Assembly (NCBI RefSeq): GCF_036370855.1
Contig: NC_088106.1
Span: 31,014,501-31,078,500 of the forward strand
DNA length: 64,000 nucleotides
Direction of reading: 5' to 3'
From: Dromaius novaehollandiae
Lineage: Eukaryota; Chordata; Aves; Casuariiformes; Dromaiidae
Part shown: piece after piece, positions 23,777 to 64,000 of the stretch
How positions within the stretch are numbered: position 1 is the stretch's first letter
Layout of the letters: every line of letters starts with the position of its first letter
Position numbers and translations under genes: made by a program
Notes under the pieces: model-generated
The model's database searches: none
What the model was told of the DNA's origin: nothing
What the model saw: the letters and a program-made list of their open reading frames with translations, nothing else

Positions 23777-24982
23777 GCGCCCTGTGCCGTGGCTGCAGAC
23801 GGGGTCCAGCCAAGGTGTTGCTCCCTCTGCTCCTGTCCTAGGCCGGTGGGTGGGCAGAGGGGGTCCTCTGGCTCCCCGGGGACCTGGCAGCAAATGCTGC
23901 AGCACCCAGCAGCCAAAGCAGAATGGCACAGACCAAAGGGGAAGGAGAAGTTGGTAGCAACGGCAGGATCTGCCGGAGGGGGCGAGGGCTGTGGCTTGAC
24001 AGCCGGACAGCCAGGGCTGTGTGGGACCTGTAGGGCTGGGAGGGAAGAAGGGTGATATGGCCAGTCCCGGGCCCCAGTGCCGTTGGCTGCACTGGCTGGC
24101 AATGTCTCCTGGCCTTGCAGCGCAGGACACTGGGCCTGCATGCATGGGCGGAGGGGTGGGCAGCAAAGGGGTCCCCGAGCCTGCACCCGCACTGCCCCTG
24201 GAGCCATCCTGTGGGGTGAGGCCCAGGAGAGCAGCATGTCGGTAGGACACTGCGCAGGCATGTGGGATGTGGTTACATATCCCTCTCCCTGTCCCTCTCA
24301 TAGGGTTGCTTCTCACACGCAATGCCCTGGCCCCCTCACCTCCTCCATTCCCTCTTGCCACAGGGCATGACAGCCCTTCTGCAAGCTGACGATCAGGCCG
24401 GAGGCAGGACCCACCTCCAGGTCCCTTCCCCTCCTGTCCTTTCCATCACCATCACCCTCAGCTGGTCCTTTCCTAAAGCCCAGCAGTGCAGAACAGCCAT
24501 GTCCTCAACAGCAGGTATCCAGAGATGTGAAACACCCATTCCAGGGCCCAGCTCTACCTGGGGGAACTGACAGGCCGTGCACCCACATCCAGCTGCGATG
24601 AACACGCGCTCATTCCCTGGTACCACCTTTCCTGAATAAAGTGACATAGCACCATGCGGCTCCCTGGCCCCTGTAGCTTGCTTGGGCTCTCCGAGCTTTG
24701 AGACAAATGGTACAGTCAAAAGAAGCACCACAAAGGCACATCCTTGCCCAGCACGGTGGAGAGTGCAGCTTGAGGCAGGCAGAGCGCTGGGTCGGTCTTT
24801 CCGGTTGTTAGAGGAGAAGAAGGTTTCTTGCCTCTTCCCTCTTCTGGTGACAATGTATTAAGGTCAGCCACAGCTGGATTTCCCTTCTCCCTGCAGGGAG
24901 CTCAGGCTGCTGGCAGAGAAGGGCCTATGTGGTGAGGAAGGCAATGGGGAGACACTTGGATGGGCTGGCAGTGGGGCCCCAC
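23777..24982. other. Convergent 3' region between AGXT and MAB21L4
   Basis: About 1.2 kb between the two stop codons, holding both 3'UTRs. It contains one clear plus-strand polyadenylation signal at 24635-24640. On the minus strand I see no AATAAA or ATTAAA; an AATACA variant at 24854-24859, about 125 nt past the MAB21L4 stop, is the only candidate. No other gene is seen. Confidence 0.7.
24635..24640 (+). terminator. AGXT: Candidate AGXT poly(A) signal AATAAA
   Basis: This is the first AATAAA after the AGXT stop codon and would give a 3'UTR of about 0.9 kb. No alternative signal was seen between the stop and this site. Confidence 0.5.
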
Positions 24983-25075
24983 TCAGCTCTGCACCAGCGC
25001 TTCTCTCCGGGCCTTGGACAGGAGCTGGGACATAGCCAAGCGGCGCGTGTGGTCCTGAATCCGGTATACCTGGAA
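24983..25075 (-). CDS. MAB21L4: MAB21L4 exon 5 (residues 414-443 and stop)
   Basis: The acceptor is CTGCTCAG on the minus strand. It encodes FQVYRIQDHTRRLAMSQLLS, then KARREALVQS and TGA at 24983-24985. The VYRIQD segment corresponds to VFNIQD in human. Confidence 0.88.
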   Translation of the reverse strand, partial: FQVYRIQDHTRRLAMSQLLSKARREALVQS

Positions 25076-28000
25076 CTGAGCAGACACACGCAGGGAGTGA
25101 GGGGAGGGGGTTTCCTGCTCTGCTCGAGCCCAGCGCACTCTGGGTGAGCCCTTCTTCAGCCTCCCTCAGCCGCCAAACGCCACAGCGGGCTGGGCAGCAC
25201 ATGCCAGTGACGGCCAAGGGCAGGGGAGCTCTTCGAAGCAAATTCCAGCACACCCCAAACTGCCCAACCAAGCAGGTTTCTGGCACTGCCACGCACTGCC
25301 TCATGTTGGCAAGACCAGCCAAGCAAAGCCCCTGGGGTCTCTGGTATCCCCTCCCAGTTACCTGGCTGAGCAGGATGTCGAAATAGGCTGTGTCCCAGTA
25401 GGCCTTGTCCTTGGCCGGGAGCTGCAGGAGGGCTCTGATGCCGGGATCTGCCTGCAGGCCATCAATGTGCACAGGGAAGCCAAAGTGGAAGCGGAGGAAG
25501 CGATGGGGGTCCCGGGCGAAGCCCTCCACCTTGCAGTACAGTGAGTTGAAGTCCAGCGGCTCTCCTTGGAACAGGTTCTCCTCTGGGTGCAGGAAGTGGG
25601 GTAAGCGCTGGGTGGCCAAGCAGCAGAGGAGGATCACCAAAAGCATGTAGACCGAGCCCTCCAGGTCCTGCCAGTCCTCTGGTGAGGGAAACAGCTCTGT
25701 GCTCCACAGCAGCACCATCTGTGGGGAGCGAGAGTGGCAAGGGGAAGCTGTGGGGTGCCGGCAGGGTTGGGCTGCAGTGCCAAGGGGACTTAGACACTCC
25801 CTACAAAGAGTGCACCTTCCAGTCCCTTGAGTCACCATGCAACCATCTCCACATGCATGGAGCTGAGCTCTCAGCACCAATCTCACATCTGGCTGTGCTC
25901 AGCATCCCAGTGACATGACAGGACTGTACAGTCTCTCTGAGCTGTTGCTTCAGCTGCCTGCAGACGCAGGCTGATGTCCCTGCATCCCCCTACTCTCTGT
26001 TCACCTTCTGAAGCTTTTCTTCATCCCCCAGAGAGCCTCTGTTTTGGCTCTGAGACAGACAAGACTCTACATCTCAGCCATGCAGCAGCTCTGAAATGAT
26101 ATGCACAAGCTTTCCACAGACAAGAGACAACATTAAAGCACAGGGACTGTTCACAGTTTCCATGTCACGTCAGCCATCCACAGTGTATGTGAACACCCTG
26201 CGATTACCACATCAGCTACCTTGGCACTGTGCTGAGAAGTGGCCCAGTGATTGCTACTTTCTGGTGCCAGACTGTAATGGGAAGCACATATGGGGACAGA
26301 GGCCAGCATGGTCTGGACCAGGTGCATCCCTGCTAGCCCAGGGAGGTCTGTTTGTCCAGTCAGGTTTGTCAGGAGTTGCATCCTCCATGTTATTGTCCCA
26401 GGGCTGTACCATATCCACATGACAACAGGGATGTCTTAGTGCTGCTGCCTTTACTTCCCGGCTCAGTTCAAGTGAACTTTCAAGGCTCTGGCCAAGTAGA
26501 AAAACTACGGTGAAACCCCGCACACGGTGGTGGGTCAGTCTGTATTTGATCAGAAATCTAAAGAAGATGCTTTTTGAAGGAAAAAGGCATATTGTATCTT
26601 TTCTTAATTGCAAAAAAACGACAATCTAAAAATAAAACCCAAGGGATTTGGGTTACTTTCAGCTGAAGCCATTCTCCTGGCAGAAGACATCTTTGCCTGC
26701 TTCTCCACCTCCACCCCGCCGAGATGCCACACGACAGAGCACACCTCGATTGTGACACCAGGTGCTGTCCCCGGCACAGCCCTTCATGACCTGGCACTGG
26801 CCCAGAGCGCTGTGAACAGGTTCAGCGGGGAGAGAGGGTTTGGTCAGAGAAAGAAATGCCACCCTCAGCCACTCATAGGCACCTCCTGGCATGCCGGGAC
26901 ACAGGACAGCATGTGGCATGGCAGACACAGCAATGCCATCCCCAGCACTGTCCCTGAAGACTTAGCTGCTCCAAGGGAGCTCTTAACAGTCAGGGTCTTT
27001 TGTACCGGAGGTTGCTGGTTCAGTCCCCCAAGTGCTTGCCATCTCCAGAGAGGGTAGCATGTGCTGGAGAAGGATCAACGCACTCTGTGACAGCAATGTG
27101 CATCCTTTCTGGACATAGCCACGGGCTGATATGTTCCAATATACTTAAATTGCTCTGGCTTTTTGCTTGGGCTCCTTTTCCAGCGGTAATTCAGTGAGCC
27201 TCAGTGAGGTCCAAGCCTCACCTCTGGCTAGGGAGCAGCTCTGGCTCTGCCCATGCCTTGCGTTCAGCCGGGAGAGCTGCACTCCCACAAGCTCTGGAGG
27301 AAGAACCTACCTTCAGGTGGTTGAACGTGAGGCCGCCTTTCTTGCCGTCCTCCCTCCAGTCCTCACAGTTGACCTGGTCGAGCAGGCGCAGGCTGTCTAG
27401 ACGGGGACCCTTCAGAGTGCCCACTGCACGGAGCAGCTTCAGGACTGGAAGGTGAGTGGAGGATCTGTGGAGAGCGAGTGGCCTGGTGAGGGCTGTGCAG
27501 GGCGACCCAGACTAGAGACCTGGATCTTCGCAGCCAGTGGACAGGGAAAGGATATCTACAGTGACCTGGAACGCTTGGAGATGGACAGCTGGAGGAGCTA
27601 GGGAAAGGCCCAGGAGTAAGCAGGAAGGCAGAAGGCTGCTTTTTGGCACCAGCGAATGCAGCACCCCATCTGGGTGCCCTGGGAGTCAAGATATCCCAGA
27701 GCAAAGACCAAGTGTTGAGATATTGGCCTGGATGCAACCAAACAGCCAGCAGCTCTGGGGACGGAGGTTTGAGGCGGGAGCTTCCTGGGGGCTGGCTCCC
27801 CCCCACATCACAGGAGCCGAGGGCAGTTTGCCCCCAGCAGCCATCCAGCCCTGCAAGTCACATGTGGCTTTGTGGCAGCCCGGGCTCTGTCCCAAATCTC
27901 CCAGGAGAACGGACCGTGGCCTTGAGCCATATGAGGTGCAGGGACAGGCTCACCACAGGCACTGAAGGACCCAAGACCCCAGCCAGCCCCAGCAGCTCAG

Positions 28001-30791
28001 CACCACCAAGCCTTGCAGACTCACCCAGCCACCCAGTGTGGTCCCAACTGCATAGGGTCCCCAGTCTACCTCCTGCAGCCACCTCTGGTGAGAAAGGAGG
28101 GTGGAAGGGAGGACCCAGGAGATCTGCAGCGTAACAAGGTGCTGCTGAGCAGCTCCTGCGCTCCCAGGAGGGACCGAGCGTAAGCTGAAGCAGGGCTGTG
28201 TTTCCTTATATACCAGCCTTGTGTGTTTTGGGGAGTGCTGCAGGCTGTCCCAGAGGCGAGGCTGACCGTGCAGGGTTGGGCTGGACACCCAGCTTGTGCC
28301 CAAAAGAATTTGGGCTGGTACAGGCAGATGCTCAGCCCCTCCTCGGGGCTGGGTAACTGTGCTCGCAGGCGAGGTGTGTGTCACCCCAGCCCTTTTCCCT
28401 CCCACAGCCCACACTGGGACGCACCTCCACCCGCTGCTATGAGATGCCTGGACTTGCTCACAAAGCCCTAGCTAGAGAGCTACCACCCTCTGCACTGCTC
28501 CTTCTGAGGCTCAGCTTCTGGGAGCAATTTGGGGGCCTCGCCAGATGTCTAAACACCCTGTGTGGCATGTCCTGACTGGGAGGGTTCGGCGTGTGAGCCC
28601 AGCCTCTTGGGAATGCATCACACACCCCATGTCCCCCAAGGCCAGCACAGCCTCCAGCGAGGGCTTGGGGGGAGCTCTGCACACCAAGAGCTCATCTTCC
28701 TTCCCAGGCCACCAAGCAGGAAAATTACCCTGCACTAGGCTGAGACCATCAAACCTACCCTGGAAAGAGGGGTGTGCTACAGAGGCACTCCACAAGGAAG
28801 GGTTCCCCCATGCACTCCCCCACCTCGGGGGATTTACCAGGACCCTGGAATAGCTCCCAAACTCACAGAGGGCCTGGTCTTACCCTGAGCTGCACCTGAG
28901 CTTGGGTGCTTGAGCTCAGCCAAAGATCTCGGCATGTTCCTGGTACCGAGCCCTCCAGTGGGGATTGCATTATTGCCCTCTTTCCTGGTCTTGCCTGAAA
29001 TTTGGCTAATGTTTTTCCACTGTCTCCCCCAAAACAGGACAGTGGTTTTGATCATAATTTTAATGATGAGGGGGTGAATTCACCCCAGCTGGCCACAGCA
29101 AACTTCTCCCTGTACTATCCCACCCACTTCTGCATGCTCCCAGCAGTGCTGCCAGCCAGGGGCCCCCAGGATAGGTGGGACACAGGCGTGATCACCGTGT
29201 GCTGTGTGTGTGGCCCCGTACAACCTGCTGTGTGCACCTCACCTCCAGCAGTAGGGAGAGGCAGGGACGAAGTGGGCCTCTTGCGTGGCCTTCCGGAGGC
29301 TGCCTTCAGGGAAGCCCCTGTCACTCCGCTGCCCGCTGAGCTCAAGAGGCTCCTGCTGCCTCCTCACCACAGGGACGATGTTGAAGCGTATGGTTTTCCA
29401 CCCGCCCCGGACCAGCAGGGACAGCTCCATGGCATCTTCCTTTAAATTTTCAGCATTGAGGTCACCTAGACATGGAGAGTTCAGCCACATCAGAGGAGAA
29501 GGCCAGGAGGCTACCACAGCCAGTCCTTCAGGCTGAACCGGGTACATGCCACAGCACCCACAGGCTCGTCCCACCCCACTCGAGTCACTCCTTTCCAGCG
29601 CTGTGGTTTGGCTGCAGTTCCCAGGAGAAGGCCGTTCCTCAAACCCCCATGTGGCCCTTGCTCGGGAAGGATGAGCCTTGCTGCAGCGAGGCTCAGGGTC
29701 AGGCACGGCAGGAGCCCAGGCAAGCCCCGGTCAGCAGAACAGTTTGGTGGCAGAACAGTGCGGAGAAAGATGGTACGATCCAAGGAAAACTGATCAGGAA
29801 AAGGTCTCAGGCTGTGGGGGTGGAGGAAAATCATGAAGGGCTCTGACTTGGCCCAGGAGACAGGAGGGGATGGTGGACTGGTTGGTGGGGTTGGGTTAGG
29901 AGTTTCTGAGACCCCCTGGTCCTCTAACATCACCTCCCCTTCATCAAAGCCAAGACTTGAAAAAGAGCATTCAGAGATGGAAAATGTGTAAAGATGCCAA
30001 TACGATCCCCACGGGCATTCCCGGTGGGGCCTTTCCCCACCACATCCTTCCCAGAGACAGTGCTCCCAGCTGGGGCCCACTCGTGTGCAGGATCGGACCC
30101 GCGCCCCAGCCCTGGTCCAGCTCTGACACCCTTCCGGCTCGCCCCCCGAGCAGCCTCCTCCAGGGACTGGAGCGATGTCCTGCCGAGGAGCTTGGGGTAA
30201 CGCACAGGGACCACTGCGGAGCCCGGACCCCTCCGTCCCAGCCGGAGGCGGCTCCCGGCTGGGGAGGCCCCCGCTAGCTTACCCACCTGGCTGGAGGAGG
30301 AAGCGGCGCTGGCAGTGCACGATGGCCGAAACAAGGAGCTCTTTCAGGCGCCAGAGGACTTTGCCCGGTACCAGGCACGCTGTGCCACCCGCCTGCTCCA
30401 GCACACCCGAAGCATCTGCACTGGTCCAGTCCTTCAAACCGGTCTCCTCGGAGGGCACTTCGAGGTAACAGGCGCCCGACGCTGGAGGGTGCCCGGGAAC
30501 CACGCTCTCGGCCGGGCTGTCCCCTGGCCAGCATGCCCGCGCCCGCAGGGCGTCACCGTCAATCCGCAGGGGCACCTCCAGGATGACGGCACCCTCGGAG
30601 GCACGGAGGGCGAACTCGAAGGCTTCCAGGTTCCGGCAGTAATCCACAAGGAAGCGGGGCTCCTGCTCGTGCACGTGCTCCAGCAGGGTCAGCAGCACGT
30701 CCTCAGCCTGCTGGAAACCTTCCACCCGCTGCCCCTCGCGCGACAGGATGCCGCCGAGGTAGCTGCGCCAGCGGGGCACCCGCGCCGCCAT
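24983..30791 (-). CDS. MAB21L4: MAB21L4 (Mab-21-like 4; human C2orf54), 5 exons
   Basis: Coding exons on the minus strand: 30287-30791, 29243-29465, 27311-27464, 25362-25718, 24983-25075. Phases agree at every junction and give 443 residues, close to the roughly 447 of human. The protein aligns end to end with human MAB21L4 as I remember it: MAARVPRWRSYLGGILSREG at the N-terminus, FLVDYCRNLEAFEFALRASE, FNIVPVVRRQ (Mab-21 fold), LLCCLATQRLPHFLHPEENL, and YRIQDHTRRLAMSQLL at the end. Mab-21 proteins share the cGAS-like nucleotidyltransferase fold, but members like this are not known to be enzymes, and I see no DXD-type catalytic pair. The human gene is linked to epithelial differentiation. It is head-to-head with CROCC2 and convergent with AGXT. 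Confidence 0.93.
25362..25718 (-). CDS. MAB21L4: MAB21L4 exon 4 (residues 295-413)
   Basis: The acceptor CCCCACAG precedes MVLLWSTELFPSPEDWQDLE; the exon continues with the hydrophobic VYMLLVILLCCLATQRLPHF and ends ALLQLPAKDKAYWDTAYFDI-LLSQ before GTAACT. Phase 0 at both ends. This is the most conserved part of the protein. Confidence 0.93.
25719..27310 (-). other. MAB21L4: MAB21L4 intron 3
   Basis: A 1.6 kb intron with no exon-like open frame of a recognised family and no repeat I can name. Confidence 0.7.
27311..27464 (-). CDS. MAB21L4: MAB21L4 exon 3 (residues 243-294)
   Basis: The acceptor is CTCTCCACAG. It encodes SSTHLPVLKLLRAVGTLKGP, then RLDSLRLLDQVNCEDW and GGLTFNHLK, aligning without gaps to the human STDYLLTRLLGELGSLQG region. 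Upstream phase is 2; it ends in phase 0 before GTAGGT. Confidence 0.9.
27465..29242 (-). other. MAB21L4: MAB21L4 intron 2
   Basis: A 1.8 kb intron. I see no gene, named repeat or clear regulatory motif inside it. Confidence 0.7.
29243..29465 (-). CDS. MAB21L4: MAB21L4 exon 2 (residues 169-243)
   Basis: The acceptor is ATGTCTAG. It encodes GDLNAENLKEDAMELSLLVR, then GGWKTIRFNIVPVVRRQQ, GFPEGSLRKATQEAHFVPAS and the W that ends human exon 2. It ends in phase 2 before GTGAGG. Confidence 0.9.
30287..30791 (-). CDS. MAB21L4: MAB21L4 exon 1 (residues 1-169)
   Basis: The ATG at 30789-30791 sits in GGCCATGG, a strong start context, and matches the human start MAVQVPLW. It encodes QAEDVLLTLLEHVHEQEPRF, then VDYCRNLEAFEFALRASEGA and ends KELLVSAIVHCQRRFLLQP. 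Two donors are possible; GTGGGT after 30287 is the one whose phase fits exon 2. The frame stays open upstream to an ATG at 30972-30974, which would need a more distal transcription start and has no human counterpart that I know of. Confidence 0.9.
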
Positions 30792-59232
<28,441 letters not shown>

Positions 59233-62200
59233 CCTTGAAATAGCTGTTGTGCCCCTGTGTGCTACCTGCTAAGGCCAAGCACTCAGAGCCACCCTTGGGC
59301 AGCAGCTCTGACGGTCCCCCAGGCTGGACTTCTCTACCCTCTCCTTTGCTAGGATGCCCCAGCACCTAGCCAGGAATGGGGTGAGCAGGGCGCTGCTCAT
59401 GAGGGTGCTAACTTCAGCCTGTGGGAGGATGGAGCTCAGCTTCCCAATCTGTCCAGTTCCCTGTCCTCACTCCAGCCCATCTGGGGTTTGACATCTCCAG
59501 TCCCTCACGCTTTCCCCAAATACCACCACCACCACCTCTGCTCCAGCAGTTTTTCCCCTGGCTTAGGCTCAGGACGACCAGCCCGCAGGCAGCCCTGGTG
59601 GGCAGGCTAGCGACGGGGGGAGTATTTCCAGCAAGAGGACCCAAAAGCGCCCTGCGCACCCCAGCACCTGACGGGAGCATGACGCAGGCCTGCGTGGAGC
59701 CCTGCAGGAACTGCTGGTCTTTTCATGTGGCAGCAGGTGCCTGGGATTAATCCAAGCCAAGTCATCTTGTGATGCGCTGGCCCAAAACACGCAGGAGTGT
59801 AAAATCGGGCATCCTACCCACTCGTCGCCTAGAAAATCCCTGTAGAAATCAAAGCGGGGGGGGTTCCCCAGCAACCGCAACAGCCATCTTGGGACCACTG
59901 TACCCTTCACCTGTTAGCATTAATACACATTTTTTCCCCATTAATGTTTGCTGGAAGTGGGGGTGGTAGCTTTTTCCTTACTTTTTTTCTCAAAGCCTGG
60001 TTCGTTTAGCCTTAAATGAGGGGAGCAGACTTTCCTGACTGTGCACGACAGCAGGCCTGGCCCGCTGGGGCCGGGAGCAGCGGCCCCCGTCACTGCGCTC
60101 CCCGGGCATCGGTGGCAGCAAGCAGCCAGGCTCCCGGGCCAGCACCGCCGCGTTTCGGGCCTGGGCCCCTGGGCCGCGAGCGGCGTGTGGGCGAGGATTT
60201 GGGAAGCCCGCAGAATACCCTCGCGTTGATGGCAAAGCCGGGTCCCTGTGAGGCAAACTTTCCACGGTGGTATCCACATAATCCCTGGGCTGTTGATCCT
60301 AACTGAGTCCTGCTGTTGTTTTCTCCTCTGTTTCAATCCTTACATAATATGTTCCTTGGCCCGTTTTCAGTATTAAAATGTACCTTGCAATAATTACAGT
60401 GGAGAATATTTATATTACATTTGTATGGAATAAAACATAAACTCTTTGGAACCGGGGTTCTGATTTCTGTGTCTTCCAAGTGTTGGGAGCTGCCGACGTC
60501 CCTCCCCAGCTTTACAAATCGTCAGGCCCTTAGAAGTGCTCGGCGAGGCTGCGGCTCGTGGCTGCCTGCGTGCCAGGCACCCGCAGGGCACCTGCCCCAG
60601 GTTGGAGATCGGGCCCGCTCTAGAGCTTTTTCCCTTCTCTTTCCTCCCTTTCAGCAAGGCCAACGTTTCCCCCCTGTATCCCCCTGCTTCGCCTGAGTGC
60701 CCGGGATGGTTATTTCATGCAATGACACTTCCGCCGGGATAAATCACAGCAGCTCCATCAGACCAGGAGGGAATTTGGCCCTCTGCCTCTGATGGCACCG
60801 GGTTGATCTGTGCCACCGGGGACGTGACCCTGTGCATTTAGCCGGGATGAGCAAATAGGTTATGGGCTGCAGCTGGAGGGGGCTGAAACACAGCGGGGGC
60901 CACGGAAGATTTTGCACAAAGCCACGGGAGTGCCTGAAAAGGGGGTGCGGGAGGGGATGAAGGGCACAGAGCTTGATGCTGGACATAGAGCGGAGATTTG
61001 CCCAAACCCTCGAGGACGGGGGATAAAACTAATCCTCTCCCCACAGCCTGTCTGGCGGGGAGCGACGTGGAAAGACCACAGTGCCAGCCCATCCGGCAGC
61101 TCCGGCAGCGCGCGGCGCCAGCAGCACAGCCCAAATCCTGGCAGCGCTTCTGGTCCTGAGCGCTCGCCCGGGTCCCGGCCAGGCAGGACCCCTTGGCTGG
61201 GGAAACGGCTTTTCCAGGAGACCAGGCAGGAGCCTTCAGCTGAACCGAGTGAGGACGTGCCGACGCTACGGCGCCCGGCACGGCCCCAGTGCTGAGGGGA
61301 ATCCGGGGAAAGGGGAACCTAAGGGGAATTAGGACTCCTTGCTGGTCTGTTGTTTCCAAGATCGTGGGTTTACAACAGTATTTCTTTTTCTTTTTTTCAA
61401 GCTCCAGCTCTTGGAGGCAGGTGCCAGAGGAAGGCTCCCAGCTCACATTTAAACTGTAAGAGGCTGTTTCCCAGCTGCCTGGCTGCAGAAAAAGATGCTT
61501 CTCCAAGCCAGAGGAAAGTGGGAGCAAAGCAAAAAAAGGGCTTGTTTGTTTGTTTGTTTTCCGCAAAGTGGTGATTTTTAGGGCAGCCAAGGTCCGAGGA
61601 GCGGTAAGTGGCTGCACGTGCGGAGCCGGTACCACCCTCGCAGTGCAGGCCTGGGTTTCAAGCAGCACAGGCTCGAAGCTGCTGTGATTCTCCCAGGAGC
61701 TGCTGGGAGGGAGAAAAGGTGACATGTCTTTCTCTTCATTTTAGATTAAGCCAGAGCCTGACTGGGGCGGCTGCTATCCTGAAACAGCCGTTGATTGCTA
61801 AACCCCCTTTTTAAGCACCTGCCTGGCAGCAGCCGACAGCGGAGCAAGGATGTGCAGGAGCGCAAAAGCAACCCCCCCGCTTTACCGCCGGGGAAACCGA
61901 GGCACGCCACCAGGGCACGAGCACCCCGTGGCGTCCGAGCAGCCCGGGGCAGAGCCGCGCGTGGTGCCTGGCTCGTATCGGCCCCGCCGCGTCCACCGGC
62001 CCGGGGCTGGCCCCAAGGGGGGGACGGGGGGGCCGCCTCGGAGCTGTGGTCATTAACTGCCTCCAGAAGCAGCATCCATTATTAATAATCAATTAGCGAT
62101 GCGCAGAGCGTACAAGGGCCGTGCTTTTTATACCAAATTAAATGCATGTTTCGGCCTCCTCACGGCCGGCCTCGTGCAGGTTTTCTAGCTCTCTACCCCA

Positions 62201-62400
62201 CTTTGCCAGGAGAACTTGAGCTTTCTTGATAAAACGATTTGCTGGTGATAAATGTGGCTTTTTTTTTTTCTCAGCGCAGACAAAGGGGCCCTTGAGCCTA
62301 ACGCATAACTTAAAACATCGCATTCCTGAAAAGAATTTCCTGATAATATTTTTAGCACCTGAAAAAAAAAAAAAAAAGGAAAAAAAGCAAATAACAGCAG
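59233..62400. other. CROCC2 3'UTR and intergenic region up to SNED1
   Basis: About 3.2 kb without a recognised gene. It contains an AT-rich patch at 60.33-60.45 kb with candidate poly(A) signals (ATTAAA at 60372, AATAAA at 60429), a short TTTG run near 61541-61559, and an AT-rich island with homeodomain-type cores at 62055-62165. The large minus-strand open frame at 60838-61725 has no recognisable domain. Confidence 0.65.
60429..60434 (+). terminator. CROCC2: Candidate CROCC2 poly(A) signal AATAAA
   Basis: The first plain AATAAA after the CROCC2 stop codon, about 1.2 kb downstream in an AT-rich patch; an ATTAAA variant lies 57 bp before it. Assignment is by position only. Confidence 0.4.
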
Positions 62401-62424
62401 TCCCGTCCCGTCCCGTCCCGTCCC
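62401..62424. repeat. (TCCCG)n pentanucleotide repeat
   Basis: Four TCCCG units and a partial fifth at the left edge of the SNED1 CpG island. Confidence 0.8.
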
Positions 62425-62937
62425 CCTCCCTTTTGGCCGTGGCCTGCAGGCTGTTTTATAAGCGCCGCGGAGGAAACTCGCTGCCCCGGGCAGGCTCTGG
62501 GATGACCCCGTGAGCCGGGGCCCGTGCGAGGAAGCGGGGCCGAGGCCGAAGGCCCCAGCTCGGCGGCCGTGCCGGCCCGGCGAGGGACGCGGCACGCAGT
62601 CAGAGTTTCTTGGGTGGCTGCGTTTTTTTCCACGCCAGAAAGGCGAAATCCTGACGAGCCTTTTCCGACTGCGCGGGCAGCGGGCGACGAGGGAAGGGGC
62701 AGGCGGGCCCGGCGGCTTCCCGCCCGGCCTCCTTCAGCCCGCGCTGGGTCTCCCTCCGCACTCGCGAGCTCCCCCGGGGCTCCCGGCCCGCGGTGCCGCC
62801 TCTGCCCCCCGCCCCGGCCCGCCGGGCCCCCCGCCGCCCCCCGGCGCCCCGCGCGCCGCCATGACAGGACGAGCCCTGCCCGCCCGCGCGGGGGCGCTCT
62901 GCCGCCCCGGCACGGCCCCCCCCCGCCCCGCCCCTTC

Positions 62938-62945
62938 ATTTGCAT
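62938..62945 (-). promoter_or_regulatory. SNED1: Octamer motif (ATTTGCAT)
   Basis: A perfect POU-factor octamer, reverse orientation, in the SNED1 CpG island about 350 bp upstream of the start codon. Confidence 0.55.
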
Positions 62946-63009
62946 ATCCCCGCCCCGTGGCGGGCCCCGCCGGGCTAGCCGAGCGCCGGTTGGCTGGCGC
63001 GGCGCGGCG

Positions 63010-63017
63010 ATGCAAAT
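63010..63017 (+). promoter_or_regulatory. SNED1: Octamer motif (ATGCAAAT)
   Basis: The second perfect octamer, forward orientation, 64 bp after the first and about 275 bp upstream of the SNED1 start codon. Such AT-rich words stand out in this nearly AT-free promoter. Confidence 0.55.
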
Positions 63018-63050
63018 TTGGCGAGGGGGCGGGGCGGGCGCCGCGAATGA

Positions 63051-64000
<950 letters not shown>

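Noticed and set aside
60838-61725. 295-codon minus-strand open frame upstream of SNED1
   Set aside because: Low-complexity, no domain, no conserved start or splice context.

Overview
The window is vertebrate nuclear DNA, most likely from a bird: genes are split into many short exons with GT-AG introns, intergenic gaps are short, promoters lie in dense CpG islands, and a CR1-type LINE tail sits in one intron. Five protein genes are recognisable, in the order I recall for human 2q37.3: KIF1A (-), AGXT (+), MAB21L4 (-), CROCC2 (+), SNED1 (+). Homology calls rest on family knowledge. Exon limits were set by reading splice sites and checking that phase carries across every junction.

Region by region. 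1-13.9 kb is the 5' end of KIF1A: the first coding exon (3243-3404, with the start codon), a 10 kb intron and a probable non-coding exon 1 in a CpG island with a full CRE. 14.6-19.6 kb is intergenic. 19.63-23.78 kb is a complete 11-exon AGXT. 24.98-30.79 kb is a complete 5-exon MAB21L4, convergent with AGXT. 31.42-59.23 kb is CROCC2, a rootletin paralogue in 34 readable exons (1910 codons plus stop), head-to-head with MAB21L4 across 629 bp. 59.2-62.4 kb is intergenic, and 62.4-64.0 kb holds the SNED1 CpG promoter, exon 1 and the start of intron 1.

The genes are not a pathway. KIF1A is an axonal kinesin, AGXT a glyoxylate-detoxifying aminotransferase, MAB21L4 a MAB21-family protein, CROCC2 a ciliary-rootlet coiled-coil protein and SNED1 a secreted matrix protein.

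Most notable observations: (i) four RFX X-box-like motifs spaced exactly 28 bp apart as a tandem array, ending 33 bp before the CROCC2 start codon in the bidirectional promoter; (ii) a perfect 44-bp inverted repeat with a 4-bp loop just after SNED1 exon 1, either a template-switch or fold-back event or an assembly artefact; (iii) an AGXT frame with two start codons 30 codons apart plus a C-terminal SKL, the layout for dual mitochondrial and peroxisomal targeting; (iv) a GC-AG intron, a serine-rich exon extension and an apparently absent rootletin exon in CROCC2.
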